From NCBI RefSeq assembly GCF_001570545.1, contig NZ_BBXD01000008.1, forward strand, positions 496,001 to 560,000: 64,000 bases of DNA. Reading direction: 5' to 3'. Shown here one piece after another: positions 25,577 to 34,071 of the stretch. The notes beneath the pieces were generated by a model. That model saw only the letters and a program-made list of their open reading frames with translations, did no database searches and was not told where the DNA came from. Origin of the DNA: Herbidospora mongoliensis (GTDB lineage: Bacteria > Actinomycetota > Actinomycetes > Streptosporangiales > Streptosporangiaceae). How positions within the stretch are numbered: the first letter of the stretch is position 1; every line of letters starts with the position of its first letter. A program made the translations under genes and the position numbers.

Positions 25577-27784
25577 TTAACCCATGACCTCATCCAGCGT
25601 GATCGGCAGCGACCTGATCCGCTTCCCGGTCGCGTGGAAGATCGCGTTCGCGATGGCGGGCGCCACCCCGACCAGGCCGATCTCGCCGATCCCCTTCACC
25701 CCGATCGGGTTGAACGCGTCGGGTTCCCCGACGAACTCGATGTGGACGTCCGGGACGTCGGCGTTCACCGGGATCAGGTAGTCGCCGAAGGTCGCGTTGG
25801 CGATGCGACCGGTGTCCATGTCGGTCACCGTGTCCTCGAACAGCGCCATCCCGATGCCGCCGACGGTCCCCCCGAGGATCTGGCTGCGGGCCAGCTTCTC
25901 GTTCAGGATCCGGCCGCCGTCGTTGACCGTCACGATCCTGGCCAGCCTGATCCGCCCGAGGTCCTCGTCGATCCGTACCTCCACGAAACGGGCGCCCCGC
26001 GCTCCGGCCGGCGTCATCCCGAGTTCGTCGGGTGAATTGGGTGTCGAGTCGCCGTCGGCCGCCATCTCGTCCAGGCCGTGGACGGCCAGGATCCGCGCCA
26101 GCGACTCCCCGCGCGTCGGCTCACCGCGGCGGTAGAGACGGCCCTCGGAGACCTCGACCTGCTCGTACGGCACGTCGGCCAGGGGCGAGAACGGATCGGT
26201 CTTGGCCAGCTCGACGAACTTCTGGATCAGCCGCCCGCACGCGTCGTGCACGGCGCTGCCGAGCGCGGCCGTCAGGCCGGAGCCGCCCGCCGCGGTGCCG
26301 GCCGGCATCTCGGTGTCGCCGAGCTGCATCTCGACCTGCTCGACGTCCAGCCCGAGCAACTGGGCGGCGAGCTGGGCCATGATCGTGTACGTCCCGGTCC
26401 CGATGTCGGTCACCGCGCTGCGCACATAGGCCGAGCCGTCGCCCCGGACGATCACCCTGGCCGCGCACGGCTGCTGGTACCAGAAGAAGCTGACCCCGGC
26501 CACGCCGTAGCCGATCAGCTCGTGGCCGTCGCGCATCGAGCCGATCTCCGGGTTCCGCTGCGACCAGCCGAACCGCCGCGCGCCGACCTCCAGGCACTGG
26601 CGCAGCGCGTTGCTCGACCACGGGCGGCCGGTCTTCGGATCGACCTCGGCGTAGTTGAGCAGCCGGATCTCCAGCGGGTCGAGCCCGACCTCCCAGGCCA
26701 GCTCGTCGATGGCCGACTCCAGCGCGAAGTTGCCCTGGGAGTCGCCGGGGGCGCGCATGAAGTTCGTCCACGGGATGTTGAGGCGGACCTGCTGGTCGCG
26801 GGTGGTCACGTTGGGGCTGGCGTAGGACCAGGTGGAGACCGACGAGCAGGGTTCGTACTCGTCGCCGTCCATCGGGAGCGTGGTGAGACTCTCGTGTTCG
26901 ATCGCGGTCAGCCGGCCGTCGCGGGTCGCGCCGAGTTTGAGCCAGTTGACGCTGCTGGTGCGGTGGCCGAGGCCGGTGAACATCTCCGGCCGGGTCAGCT
27001 CCAGCTTCACCGGGCGGCCGACGTGCCGGGCGGCCATCACCGCGAGCGGGATGTGCGACCAGCAGCGCAGCCCGGCGCCGAACCCGCCGCCGACGAACGG
27101 CGTCAGCACCCGCACGGCGTCCTTGGGGACGCCGAACATCGACGACACCACCAGCTGGACCATGTTCGGCCACTGGTTGGAGTCGTGCAGGGTCAGCGTG
27201 TCGCCGTCCCAGGCCGCGAGGGTGGTGAACAGGCCCAGCGGGTTGTTGGTGTTGTCCGAGGTCGTGTACGTCTGGTCGATCATCACCGGCGCGCGCTTGA
27301 GCGCCGTCCTGACGTCGCCCCAGGCGGTGTCCTCCCCCCACGGGTCCTTGATGCGTTCGGCCCTCGGGTCGTGCGGGTCGAGCAGGGCCTCGCGGCGCTC
27401 GTACTCGACCTCGATCAGGTCGGCCGCGGCGGTGGCGTTCTGCTGCGTGTCGGCGACCACGACGGCGATGTACTGCCCGTAGTAGCGGATCACGTCGTTC
27501 TGCAGCGGCGCCTGCGGGTTCTTGATGAACGTGGCCGGCGCCTCGTCGAGGTGGTCGGCGTTCTCATGAGTGATCACCTCGAGCACGCCCGCCGACTTCC
27601 CGGCCGCCGTGGTGTCCAGGCGGGTGATCCGCCCGGACGGGATCGTCGACCGCACCACGGCCGCGAAGGCCATGCCGGGGAGGCTGAAGTCGTTGGGGTA
27701 TCTGGCCTGGCCGGTGACCTTCAGCGGTCCGTCCACGCGGTTGACGCCGGGCCCGAGTATGCGCGGCTGCTGAATCGTCGTCAC
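25577..27784 (-). CDS. Molybdopterin-binding large subunit, xanthine/aldehyde oxidase family
   Basis: 735 residues from GTG 27784, whose GTGA overlaps the stop of the FAD-subunit gene. The Moco domains show GPGVNRVDGPLKVTGQARY at the N-terminus, PFVGGGFGAG for the pterin contact, RAPGDSQG and near the C-terminus VKGIGEIGLVGVAPAIANA with the catalytic Glu in GEIG. This is the PaoC/YagR-like catalytic subunit, which hydroxylates aldehydes or N-heterocycles at a Mo centre. No XdhC-type maturation protein is encoded next to it. Confidence 0.9.
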   Translation of the reverse strand: MTTIQQPRILGPGVNRVDGPLKVTGQARYPNDFSLPGMAFAAVVRSTIPSGRITRLDTTAAGKSAGVLEVITHENADHLDEAPATFIKNPQAPLQNDVIRYYGQYIAVVVADTQQNATAAADLIEVEYERREALLDPHDPRAERIKDPWGEDTAWGDVRTALKRAPVMIDQTYTTSDNTNNPLGLFTTLAAWDGDTLTLHDSNQWPNMVQLVVSSMFGVPKDAVRVLTPFVGGGFGAGLRCWSHIPLAVMAARHVGRPVKLELTRPEMFTGLGHRTSSVNWLKLGATRDGRLTAIEHESLTTLPMDGDEYEPCSSVSTWSYASPNVTTRDQQVRLNIPWTNFMRAPGDSQGNFALESAIDELAWEVGLDPLEIRLLNYAEVDPKTGRPWSSNALRQCLEVGARRFGWSQRNPEIGSMRDGHELIGYGVAGVSFFWYQQPCAARVIVRGDGSAYVRSAVTDIGTGTYTIMAQLAAQLLGLDVEQVEMQLGDTEMPAGTAAGGSGLTAALGSAVHDACGRLIQKFVELAKTDPFSPLADVPYEQVEVSEGRLYRRGEPTRGESLARILAVHGLDEMAADGDSTPNSPDELGMTPAGARGARFVEVRIDEDLGRIRLARIVTVNDGGRILNEKLARSQILGGTVGGIGMALFEDTVTDMDTGRIANATFGDYLIPVNADVPDVHIEFVGEPDAFNPIGVKGIGEIGLVGVAPAIANAIFHATGKRIRSLPITLDEVMG

Positions 27785-28761
27785 GAGGTCACCTCCGTCA
27801 GCGCCCTGACCAGGGTTCGTTTGGCGAGTTCGACCTTGAACGCGGTGCCGGGCACGACGTAAGGGTCGTGGATCATGCCCTCGGCCGCGCTCCGGAAGGC
27901 GTCGGGGGTGGCGGGGGCGTTCCGCAGCACCTCTTCGGCCTCGAACCCGCGCCACGGGATGGTCCCCACGCCGCCCATGGCGATCCGGGCCTCGGTGATG
28001 ACCGACCCGTCCATGGTCAGCGCGACGGCGGCGGAGGTGAGCGCGAACTCGTACGAGGCCCGATCCCGGACCTTCAGATAGGTCGACCTGATCCCCTCAG
28101 GCGGCAACGGCAGGTCGATCGCGGTGATGAGCTCGCCGTGCCTGAGCACGTTCTCCCGGTTCGGCGTGTCGCCGGGCATCAGGTAGAACTGCGTCAGCGG
28201 TACGGTCCGCTCCCCGTCCTCGCTCTGCAGGTGCACCACCGCGTCGAGGGCGACCAGCGCCACGGCCAGGTCGGAGGCGTGCAGCGCGATGCAGTCACGG
28301 CTCGCCCCGAGGATCGCGTGCATCCGGGCCACGCTGGCGACCGCCTCGCAGCCGCTCCCGGGCTCCCGCTTGTTGCACGCGGGCACGGCCGGGTCGCGGA
28401 AGTAGCGGCAGCGGGTGCGCTGGAGCAGGTTGCCGCCGATGGTCGCCATGTTGCGCAGCTGCGTCGACGCGCCCAGCAGCAGGGCCTCCCTGACGAAGGG
28501 CGCCCGTTCGATGAGCGTACGGTCGGCCGCCAGCTCCTCCATGGTGGTCAGCGCCCCCACCTGGAGCATCGTGCCGTTCTTGCGCACTCCCCGCAGCGGC
28601 AGCCGGGTGATGTCGACGAGCAGATCGGGATGGAACACGCCGTCCTTCATCAGGTCGACCTCGGTCGTCCCCCCGGCCAGGAAGTCGGCGTCCGGGTCGC
28701 CGGCCACCGCGGATATCGCCTCGGCGACCGTGGAAGGGCGTTCGTACCGGAACTCACGCAT
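27781..28761 (-). CDS. FAD-binding subunit with extra Fe-S cysteines (PaoB-like)
   Basis: 326 residues. FAD contacts are FLAGGTTEVDLMKDG (about 28-42) and TIGGNLLQRTRC (about 108-118). An insert with Cys118, Cys129, Cys138 and Cys157 matches the additional [4Fe-4S] cluster loop known in PaoB/YagS and 4-hydroxybenzoyl-CoA reductase, absent from ordinary xanthine dehydrogenases. Electrons would pass from Mo via 2Fe-2S centres to FAD. Its start overlaps the end of the 2Fe-2S gene by 8 bp. Confidence 0.88.
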   Translation of the reverse strand: MREFRYERPSTVAEAISAVAGDPDADFLAGGTTEVDLMKDGVFHPDLLVDITRLPLRGVRKNGTMLQVGALTTMEELAADRTLIERAPFVREALLLGASTQLRNMATIGGNLLQRTRCRYFRDPAVPACNKREPGSGCEAVASVARMHAILGASRDCIALHASDLAVALVALDAVVHLQSEDGERTVPLTQFYLMPGDTPNRENVLRHGELITAIDLPLPPEGIRSTYLKVRDRASYEFALTSAAVALTMDGSVITEARIAMGGVGTIPWRGFEAEEVLRNAPATPDAFRSAAEGMIHDPYVVPGTAFKVELAKRTLVRALTEVTS

Positions 28762-29200
28762 GACGGGCCACCTCCCGGACCGCCGAGACGATGTTGGAGT
28801 AGGCGCCGCAGCGGCACAGGTTGCCGCTCATGAACTCGCGGATGTCGGCGTCGTTGCCGGCCCGGTTCTCACCCAGCAGGGCCACGGCCGACATGATCTG
28901 CCCCGAGGTGCAGTAGCCGCACTGGAAGGCGTCGTGCCGCATGAACGCCTCCTGCATCGGATGGGACTCCAGCCCCTCGATCGTGGTGATCTCCCGGTCG
29001 TCGCACTGCGCCGCCAGCGTGAGGCACGACAGGATGCGCCGCCCGTCGGCGATCACCGTGCAGGCCCCGCAGGCGCCCTGGTCACAGCCCTTCTTCGTGC
29101 CGGTGAGCCCGAGTTTGTCGCGGAGGGCGTCGAGGAGAGTGACCCGGGGGTCAGCCAGGTCCAGCGGATATTCCATGCCGTTGACGATCAGCGTGGTCAT
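28754..29200 (-). CDS. 2Fe-2S subunit of the molybdenum hydroxylase (PaoA-like)
   Basis: 148 residues. The plant-ferredoxin-like cluster uses Cys39, Cys44, Cys47 and Cys59 (GCDQGACGACTV); the second cluster uses Cys94, Cys97, Cys129 and Cys131 (CGYCTSGQ, CRCGAY). It is the first gene of the three-gene operon. Unlike E. coli PaoA it has no twin-arginine leader, so this enzyme should stay in the cytoplasm. GGGGGACTC lies just before the ATG. Confidence 0.9.
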   Translation of the reverse strand: MTTLIVNGMEYPLDLADPRVTLLDALRDKLGLTGTKKGCDQGACGACTVIADGRRILSCLTLAAQCDDREITTIEGLESHPMQEAFMRHDAFQCGYCTSGQIMSAVALLGENRAGNDADIREFMSGNLCRCGAYSNIVSAVREVARHA

Positions 29201-29441
29201 GAGTCCCCCTTTGTAGTGACGCTAACCGTGCAGGTGGGGGCCCTTTCAAGCCTGTGCGGACGAGGATCAACGCCCCCATGGGCGAGATCTGACCTCCACC
29301 TGTCTCCGGGGGCCTCCAACGGGCTGAACAAAACTTCCGAGTTTCTCCGAAGTTTCCGTTATCCACCGGTGACCTGCGGGTCTCCTATGTGTCGGCGCGT
29401 GCGAGCGCCGCCTCCTCAACAGGACAAGGACCCCATTCACC

Positions 29442-30911
29442 ATGAGCACTACCGCCTCGCGCGGCATCCGAGCCGGACGTCAGGTCCGCCGCCTGGCGCT
29501 GGCCGGTGTCCTCGCCGGCCTCATGAGCACCTCCCTGGTGAGCGCCGCCTCCGCGGCCGAGGTGCCCCTCTCGCAGGGCCGTACCGCCACCGCCTCCTCT
29601 TCTGAGCGCGGTGATCTGGCGCCCGCGGCCGCCTTCGACGGCAAGACCGCCACCCGCTGGTCCAGCAAGTTCAGCGACCCGCAGTGGCTCGCGGTCGACC
29701 TCGGCAAGTCCACCGCCATCAAGCAGGTCGTCATCAACTGGGAGCGGGCCTACGCCACGGCCTTCCAGATCCAGACCTCCGCCGCCGCTGGCGGCCCCTG
29801 GACGACGGCGCACACCACCACCGCCGGCAAGGGCGGCGTCCAGACCATCAACGTCTCGGCCACCGGCCGCTTCGTGCGTCTGTACGCGACCAAGCGCAAC
29901 AGCCAGTACGGCGTCTCCCTGTGGGAGTTCCAGGTCTTCGGCACCGCAGGCGGCGGCGGGGGCACCACCGACCCCACCCCCACCCCGACCCCCACCAAGC
30001 CCACCACCCCGAGCCCGACGCCGACCAGCGGCGGTGGCGGCGGCACCAACCCGACCACCCCGGCCGCCGGCTGGGTCCCCGTCGACCAGGCCGCGTGGCA
30101 GAAGGTCCTGGCCGACTACAACAAGGTCCCGTTCGAGACGGTCCCCGCGAACATCGTCCGCGTCCCCGAGTTCCACGCCAACTGCACGGTGGCCAACGAG
30201 GCCGCGGACGACCCGATCGTCCTGCCCGGCCTGGTCGGCGCCTCCCACCTGCACACCTTCTTCGGCCCCAAGGTGACGGCCAAGACCACCACCGCGGACC
30301 TGTTCAAGAGCGAAACCACTTGTGACGCCCCCGGCGACACCAGCGCCTACTGGGCCCCGACTCTGCTGAAGAACGGCAAGCCGGTCCCGTACAAGAACTT
30401 CCGCGTTTACTACGGCTCCCGCCTGAAGGACCCGTCCGAGGTCCGCCCCTTCCCGCCGGGCCTGCGCGTCGTCCAGGGTGACGCCAAGCGCCAGGTCGCG
30501 ACCCCCAAGGGTGCCTCCGGCCAGTTCTGGTGCGCCGGCAGCGCCGAGACCGGCCGCAGCGCCGACGGCAACTGGCCCGTCTGCGCCCCGGGCGGCAACC
30601 TGATCTACCAGCTGACCTTCCAGGACTGCTGGGACGGCAAGAACATCGACTCGCCCGACCACAAGTCGCACATGGGCCCGGCGAAGAACGGCACCTGCAC
30701 CGGCGACTACCCGGTCGCGGTCCCGAACCTCTCGTTCATGCTCGGCTTCGACTCGCTCGGCGGCGACGGCCTCGCGCTGTCGTCGGGCATGGCGTCGTCG
30801 ATCCACGGCGACTTCATGAACGCGTGGACGCCGGCCAACCTGAACGCCCTCGTGAAGGTCTGCATCAACCAGAAGGCCAAGTGCGGCGTCACGCCGGGCT
30901 GGAAGAAGTAA
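29442..30911 (+). CDS. Secreted F5/8 type C plus DUF1996 protein
   Basis: 489 residues. A long signal peptide (about 1-39, ending SAASAAE) is followed by a galactose-binding-like discoidin domain (about 43-170; AFDGKTATRWSS, WLAVDLGKS), a Thr/Pro linker, and a DUF1996 domain (about 215-485) with HLHTFFGPK, DNTSAYWAP-like DTSAYWAPTLL, CWDGKNIDSPDHKSHM and six or more cysteines. DUF1996 is common in fungi and actinomycetes and has no proven reaction; the discoidin part should bind carbohydrate. A 241-bp leader region precedes it and a strong terminator follows. Confidence 0.85.
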   Translation: MSTTASRGIRAGRQVRRLALAGVLAGLMSTSLVSAASAAEVPLSQGRTATASSSERGDLAPAAAFDGKTATRWSSKFSDPQWLAVDLGKSTAIKQVVINWERAYATAFQIQTSAAAGGPWTTAHTTTAGKGGVQTINVSATGRFVRLYATKRNSQYGVSLWEFQVFGTAGGGGGTTDPTPTPTPTKPTTPSPTPTSGGGGGTNPTTPAAGWVPVDQAAWQKVLADYNKVPFETVPANIVRVPEFHANCTVANEAADDPIVLPGLVGASHLHTFFGPKVTAKTTTADLFKSETTCDAPGDTSAYWAPTLLKNGKPVPYKNFRVYYGSRLKDPSEVRPFPPGLRVVQGDAKRQVATPKGASGQFWCAGSAETGRSADGNWPVCAPGGNLIYQLTFQDCWDGKNIDSPDHKSHMGPAKNGTCTGDYPVAVPNLSFMLGFDSLGGDGLALSSGMASSIHGDFMNAWTPANLNALVKVCINQKAKCGVTPGWKK

Positions 30912-30926
30912 CCCATTCCGCATGAG

Positions 30927-30962
30927 GAGCGGCGCGGCCATCAGGCCGCGCCGCTCTTTTTT
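30927..30962 (+). terminator. Intrinsic terminator after the DUF1996 gene
   Basis: A perfect 13-bp stem, GAGCGGCGCGGCC and GGCCGCGCCGCTC, with loop ATCA, is followed by six T residues. It is the clearest rho-independent terminator in the window. Confidence 0.93.
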
Positions 30963-31039
30963 GAGTACGCCCCTACTCATGCGACGAGATCGCGTTCCCG
31001 CGAGTCTTGGTGCCACAGCACCGGCGGAGGGGACGGACC

Positions 31040-31378
31040 ATGCCACAGCACATCCGCAAGTACTGGGGACCGCTCAAGGGGCGGACCTCGCTCAACTTCA
31101 ACTGGGGGGCGATCAACGCCAACTCGATCGTGCACGTCGCCGCCAGCGAGTACATCCCGGAGTCGGACCCCGACGCGCACGGCGGCTTCGCCGACGCCAA
31201 CCACCAGCGATTCATCGGCTCCGCGAACGTGACGGTCTCCAACATCGCACCGCACGGCCCTCCGTGGGATTCCAACCAGGGCGTGACCTTCGTGGTCAAC
31301 GTGGACTGGCCGCATCCCCTCCCCATCGTCACCGACATCACGGTCTTCGACGAGGGCCCGCTCGAGATCCAGAACTAG
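31040..31378 (+). CDS. Hypothetical 112-residue protein
   Basis: ATG 31040 has GGAGGGGA upstream at good spacing. The protein has no signal peptide or membrane helix, is rich in Asn, His, Pro and aromatic residues and looks all-beta (SANVTVSNIAPHG, VTFVVNVDWPHPLPIVTDIT). I do not recognise a family. It is a single gene between the DUF1996 terminator and the accessory STAND region, convergent with the gene at 31416. Confidence 0.6.
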   Translation: MPQHIRKYWGPLKGRTSLNFNWGAINANSIVHVAASEYIPESDPDAHGGFADANHQRFIGSANVTVSNIAPHGPPWDSNQGVTFVVNVDWPHPLPIVTDITVFDEGPLEIQN

Positions 31379-31415
31379 ACCACGCTCCATCAGCCGTGGC
31401 CCGGACGCCCTCGGG

Positions 31416-31775
31416 TCAGCCGATCGCCTTGAGGTTCACCAGCCACGACACCGCCGGGTCGGCGCTCCTCCCGTGGACCAGATCGTCGTTCCTGCCCACG
31501 CTCTCCGGCACCTCGACGAGGTCGTCGAGGGTGACCAGCCGATTCCGGCCGGGGTCGAAGAAGCGGTGGCGTACATCGGTGAGCAGCCTGCCGCCGTGGG
31601 CCAGCCACGAGTACCCCGTCAGCGGTGACTCCCGGAACCCCGTGCCGTCCAGCCGCTGGATGAAGGTCTTCATCAGCAGCAGGGAGGTCTCCGGTACGTC
31701 TGTCGGCGCTCCCACGGGAATGGGCTGCGATTCCACGTAGTAGAAACTCGGGCGATCTGTTGCGGTTCCGACCAC
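31416..31775 (-). CDS. Hypothetical protein at the end of the STAND operon
   Basis: About 119 residues if GTG 31775 is used; the frame is open up to an ATG at 31856 inside the STAND gene, so the start is uncertain and neither choice has a convincing ribosome-binding site. It reads RPSFYYVESQPIPVG, LTGYSWLAHGGRLL and VSWLVNLKAIG, a soluble, mixed alpha/beta composition without known motifs. It lies directly downstream of the STAND ATPase gene on the same strand, so it may be its third operon member. Confidence 0.5.
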   Translation of the reverse strand: MVGTATDRPSFYYVESQPIPVGAPTDVPETSLLLMKTFIQRLDGTGFRESPLTGYSWLAHGGRLLTDVRHRFFDPGRNRLVTLDDLVEVPESVGRNDDLVHGRSADPAVSWLVNLKAIG

Positions 31776-31800
31776 CTTGAGGGGCCCGCCGGAGGAGTGC

Positions 31801-34071
31801 TCAATCGCTGTACAGGTCGGCCCGCTGACGGAAGGCCAGCAAGTTGGTGCGCACATTCCTTGATGTCGGGTGATCGGCTCCCAGGATGCGTTCGCAGTCG
31901 GTCAGGAGCTGCTCGAACAGCGAGATGGCCCGGCCCAGATCCCCCGCCATCCCGTAGACACTGGCGAGGTTGCTGCGAGATCGCAGAATGTGGAGGTGAT
32001 CGTCGCCCAGCACCCGCTCTTGATCGGCCAGGTTCTGCTGGAACAGCCGGATGGCCTGATGCAGATCCCCTGCCGCGTAGTAGGCAATGGCGAGGTTGTT
32101 GCGGGAGGCCAGGGTGTCGGGGTGGTCGCCGCTCAGCACCCGTTCCCGATCGGCCAGGTTCTGCTGGAACAGCCGGATGGCCCGGCCCAGGTCCCCCGCC
32201 GCTTGGTAGGCGTCGGCGAGGTTGTTGCGGGAGACCAGGGTGTCGGGGTGGTCGCCGCCCAGCATCCGCTCCCGATCGGCCAGGTTCTGCTGGAACAGCC
32301 GGATGGCCGGTCCCAGGTCTCCCGCCGCCCGGTAGGCGCCTGCGAGGTTGTTGCGGGAGATCTGGGTATCGGCGTGGTCGCTGCCCAGCCCCTGCTCGAA
32401 GTCGGCCAGGTTCTGCTGGAACAGCGGGATGGCCCGGCTCAGATCCCCCGCCTCCCGGTAAGCGCTGGCGAGATTACCGCGGGAGGTCAGGGTGTCGGGG
32501 TGGTCGCCGCCCAGCACCCGCTCGGCATCGGTCAGGTTCTGCTGGAACAGCGGGATGGCCCGGCCCAGGTTCCCCGCCGCTTGGTAGGCGTCGGCGAGTT
32601 TGTTGCGGGAGGCCAGGGTGTCGGGGTGGTCGCCGCCCAGCACCTGCTCGAAGTCGGCCAGATTCTGCTGGAACAGCGGGATGGCGCGGCCCAGGTCAGC
32701 CAAGTGCCGGAGGTGGCTCCCGCACGAGGCGCGTAAGGAGAGCAGGCTTCCGGGCGGTTCTCCGAGGTCGGCGGCCAGGATGTGAAGGCTTGTGGTCTGT
32801 TCGACGAGCATGTCGACGGCGGAGCGGGCGGCCCAGGTGGCGGCGCCGTCAGGGATGTGGGCGTTGAATCCGTCCAGCAGGTCGATGGCGTTGTCGAGCA
32901 CCTCTGCCAGGCGGCTTCCGCCGCCGGCTGCGGTGGTGGTGGCGCGTTCGCGCAGCACGCGGCTGGTGAGGCGGTGCATGAGGACCGTGGTGCCGTCGTC
33001 GCTGAAGCTGACGAGCGAGGTGTCGGCCAGATCGGCCAGCAGTTGGTCGATGTCCTCGGTGTCGGCGGGGTCGGGTTCGGTGGTGCCGTACAGGATCGCC
33101 CGGGGGACACCGGCCTCCGACAGGGCCGACAGCAGCTCCAGCAGGGCCCGCGCCCTGGGGATGGTCTGTTCGGCCTGGTCGATCGACAGCAAGGTGGCCT
33201 GCACGGTCCCGGCAGGGTAGCCGTCACCGGCGTCGGGCAAGTACCGGTCCAGTGGGTAGTCGCGGAGCAAGGTGAGGTAGGCGGGGTAGGTCAGGCGGCG
33301 CCGGTGGATGTAGGCGCCGGCCTGCCCGATCGCCAGCGGCAGACACCCCAGCTCGGCGGCGACCTGGTCGGCGCCCGGAGTGGTGCGCTGGGTGCGTTCG
33401 TGCAGGAAGTTCACCGCTTGGCCGGGGGTGAAGACGCCGACGTCGACCGCCTCGTACAAGGTGTGGAAGGCGCGGTTGCGGGTGGTGATCAGAATTCGGG
33501 CGGCTCCGGTGGCCGGGCACCACCGCCGCACCGACTCCACTTGTGCGGCGTTGTCGAACACCAACAACGAAGCCTGCCGGCTGGCCGCCAGCCAGTCCCG
33601 CGCCCTGACCGCGGAAGCGAACGCGTCCTCGCCCGCGACGACGACCTCCAGGCGGCGCGCCAGAGCGGCCAGGCCGGTGACGATCTGGTCTTCGGTTTCA
33701 GCGGTGATCCAGGCGATGACCGGCCACCCGGCCCGCTGGCACGCCCACGCGTAAGAGGCGGCCAGCAGGCTCTTGCCCACCCCCGGCGTGCCGGTGACCG
33801 CATCGATCACCGCCGCGCCCCGCCCGTCCACCTGCCCATGCAACCGCGCCAGCAGATCACCTCGCTGCTGGAAGGCGCGCGGCCGCTGGGGAATGTCCCC
33901 CTCGACGATCTGCCGAGCCGGCGCGGGCAGCGGCGGGAGGTTGAAGATGAACTGGTTGTGGCCGGCCTGATTGATCCGGCCCTGGCCGGAGGCGGTGGCC
34001 TCCATCCGGGTCGATCCGGCGGGACCTTGGTCCGGCTCGTCCTGACCGGCCGGTGCGGGGCTGTTCATCAC
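31801..34071 (-). CDS. NB-ARC/TPR STAND ATPase (NLR-like)
   Basis: 756 residues. N-terminal tail with a short motif, Met23 to Ile42 (ASGQGRINQAGHNQ), also found at the C-terminus of the neighbouring membrane protein. Then an NB-ARC ATPase: Walker A GTPGVGKS at 94-101, Walker B SLLVFDNA, sensor ILITTRNR, and GxP-like LGCLPLAIGQAGAY. From about residue 455, six to seven 42-residue TPR units follow, with core GDHPDTLxSRNNLAxAY. Known family members oligomerise on ligand sensing and trigger an effector. The start codon overlaps the membrane-protein gene by 4 bp. Confidence 0.87.
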   Translation of the reverse strand: MMNSPAPAGQDEPDQGPAGSTRMEATASGQGRINQAGHNQFIFNLPPLPAPARQIVEGDIPQRPRAFQQRGDLLARLHGQVDGRGAAVIDAVTGTPGVGKSLLAASYAWACQRAGWPVIAWITAETEDQIVTGLAALARRLEVVVAGEDAFASAVRARDWLAASRQASLLVFDNAAQVESVRRWCPATGAARILITTRNRAFHTLYEAVDVGVFTPGQAVNFLHERTQRTTPGADQVAAELGCLPLAIGQAGAYIHRRRLTYPAYLTLLRDYPLDRYLPDAGDGYPAGTVQATLLSIDQAEQTIPRARALLELLSALSEAGVPRAILYGTTEPDPADTEDIDQLLADLADTSLVSFSDDGTTVLMHRLTSRVLRERATTTAAGGGSRLAEVLDNAIDLLDGFNAHIPDGAATWAARSAVDMLVEQTTSLHILAADLGEPPGSLLSLRASCGSHLRHLADLGRAIPLFQQNLADFEQVLGGDHPDTLASRNKLADAYQAAGNLGRAIPLFQQNLTDAERVLGGDHPDTLTSRGNLASAYREAGDLSRAIPLFQQNLADFEQGLGSDHADTQISRNNLAGAYRAAGDLGPAIRLFQQNLADRERMLGGDHPDTLVSRNNLADAYQAAGDLGRAIRLFQQNLADRERVLSGDHPDTLASRNNLAIAYYAAGDLHQAIRLFQQNLADQERVLGDDHLHILRSRSNLASVYGMAGDLGRAISLFEQLLTDCERILGADHPTSRNVRTNLLAFRQRADLYSD
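31880..32700. repeat. 126-bp coding repeats for TPR units
   Basis: Six blocks recur every 126 bp, most easily seen by GTTCTGCTGGAACAGC near 32035, 32161, 32287, 32413, 32539 and 32665. They encode the 42-residue TPR units of the STAND protein. The blocks are close to identical at DNA level, which points to recent duplication or gene conversion. Confidence 0.85.

Noticed and set aside
29320-29375. Regulator site in the leader of the DUF1996 gene (TTCCGAG, TTCTCCGAAG, TTTCCG)
   Set aside because: The half-sites vary in sequence and spacing, and no palindrome longer than six bases could be confirmed.
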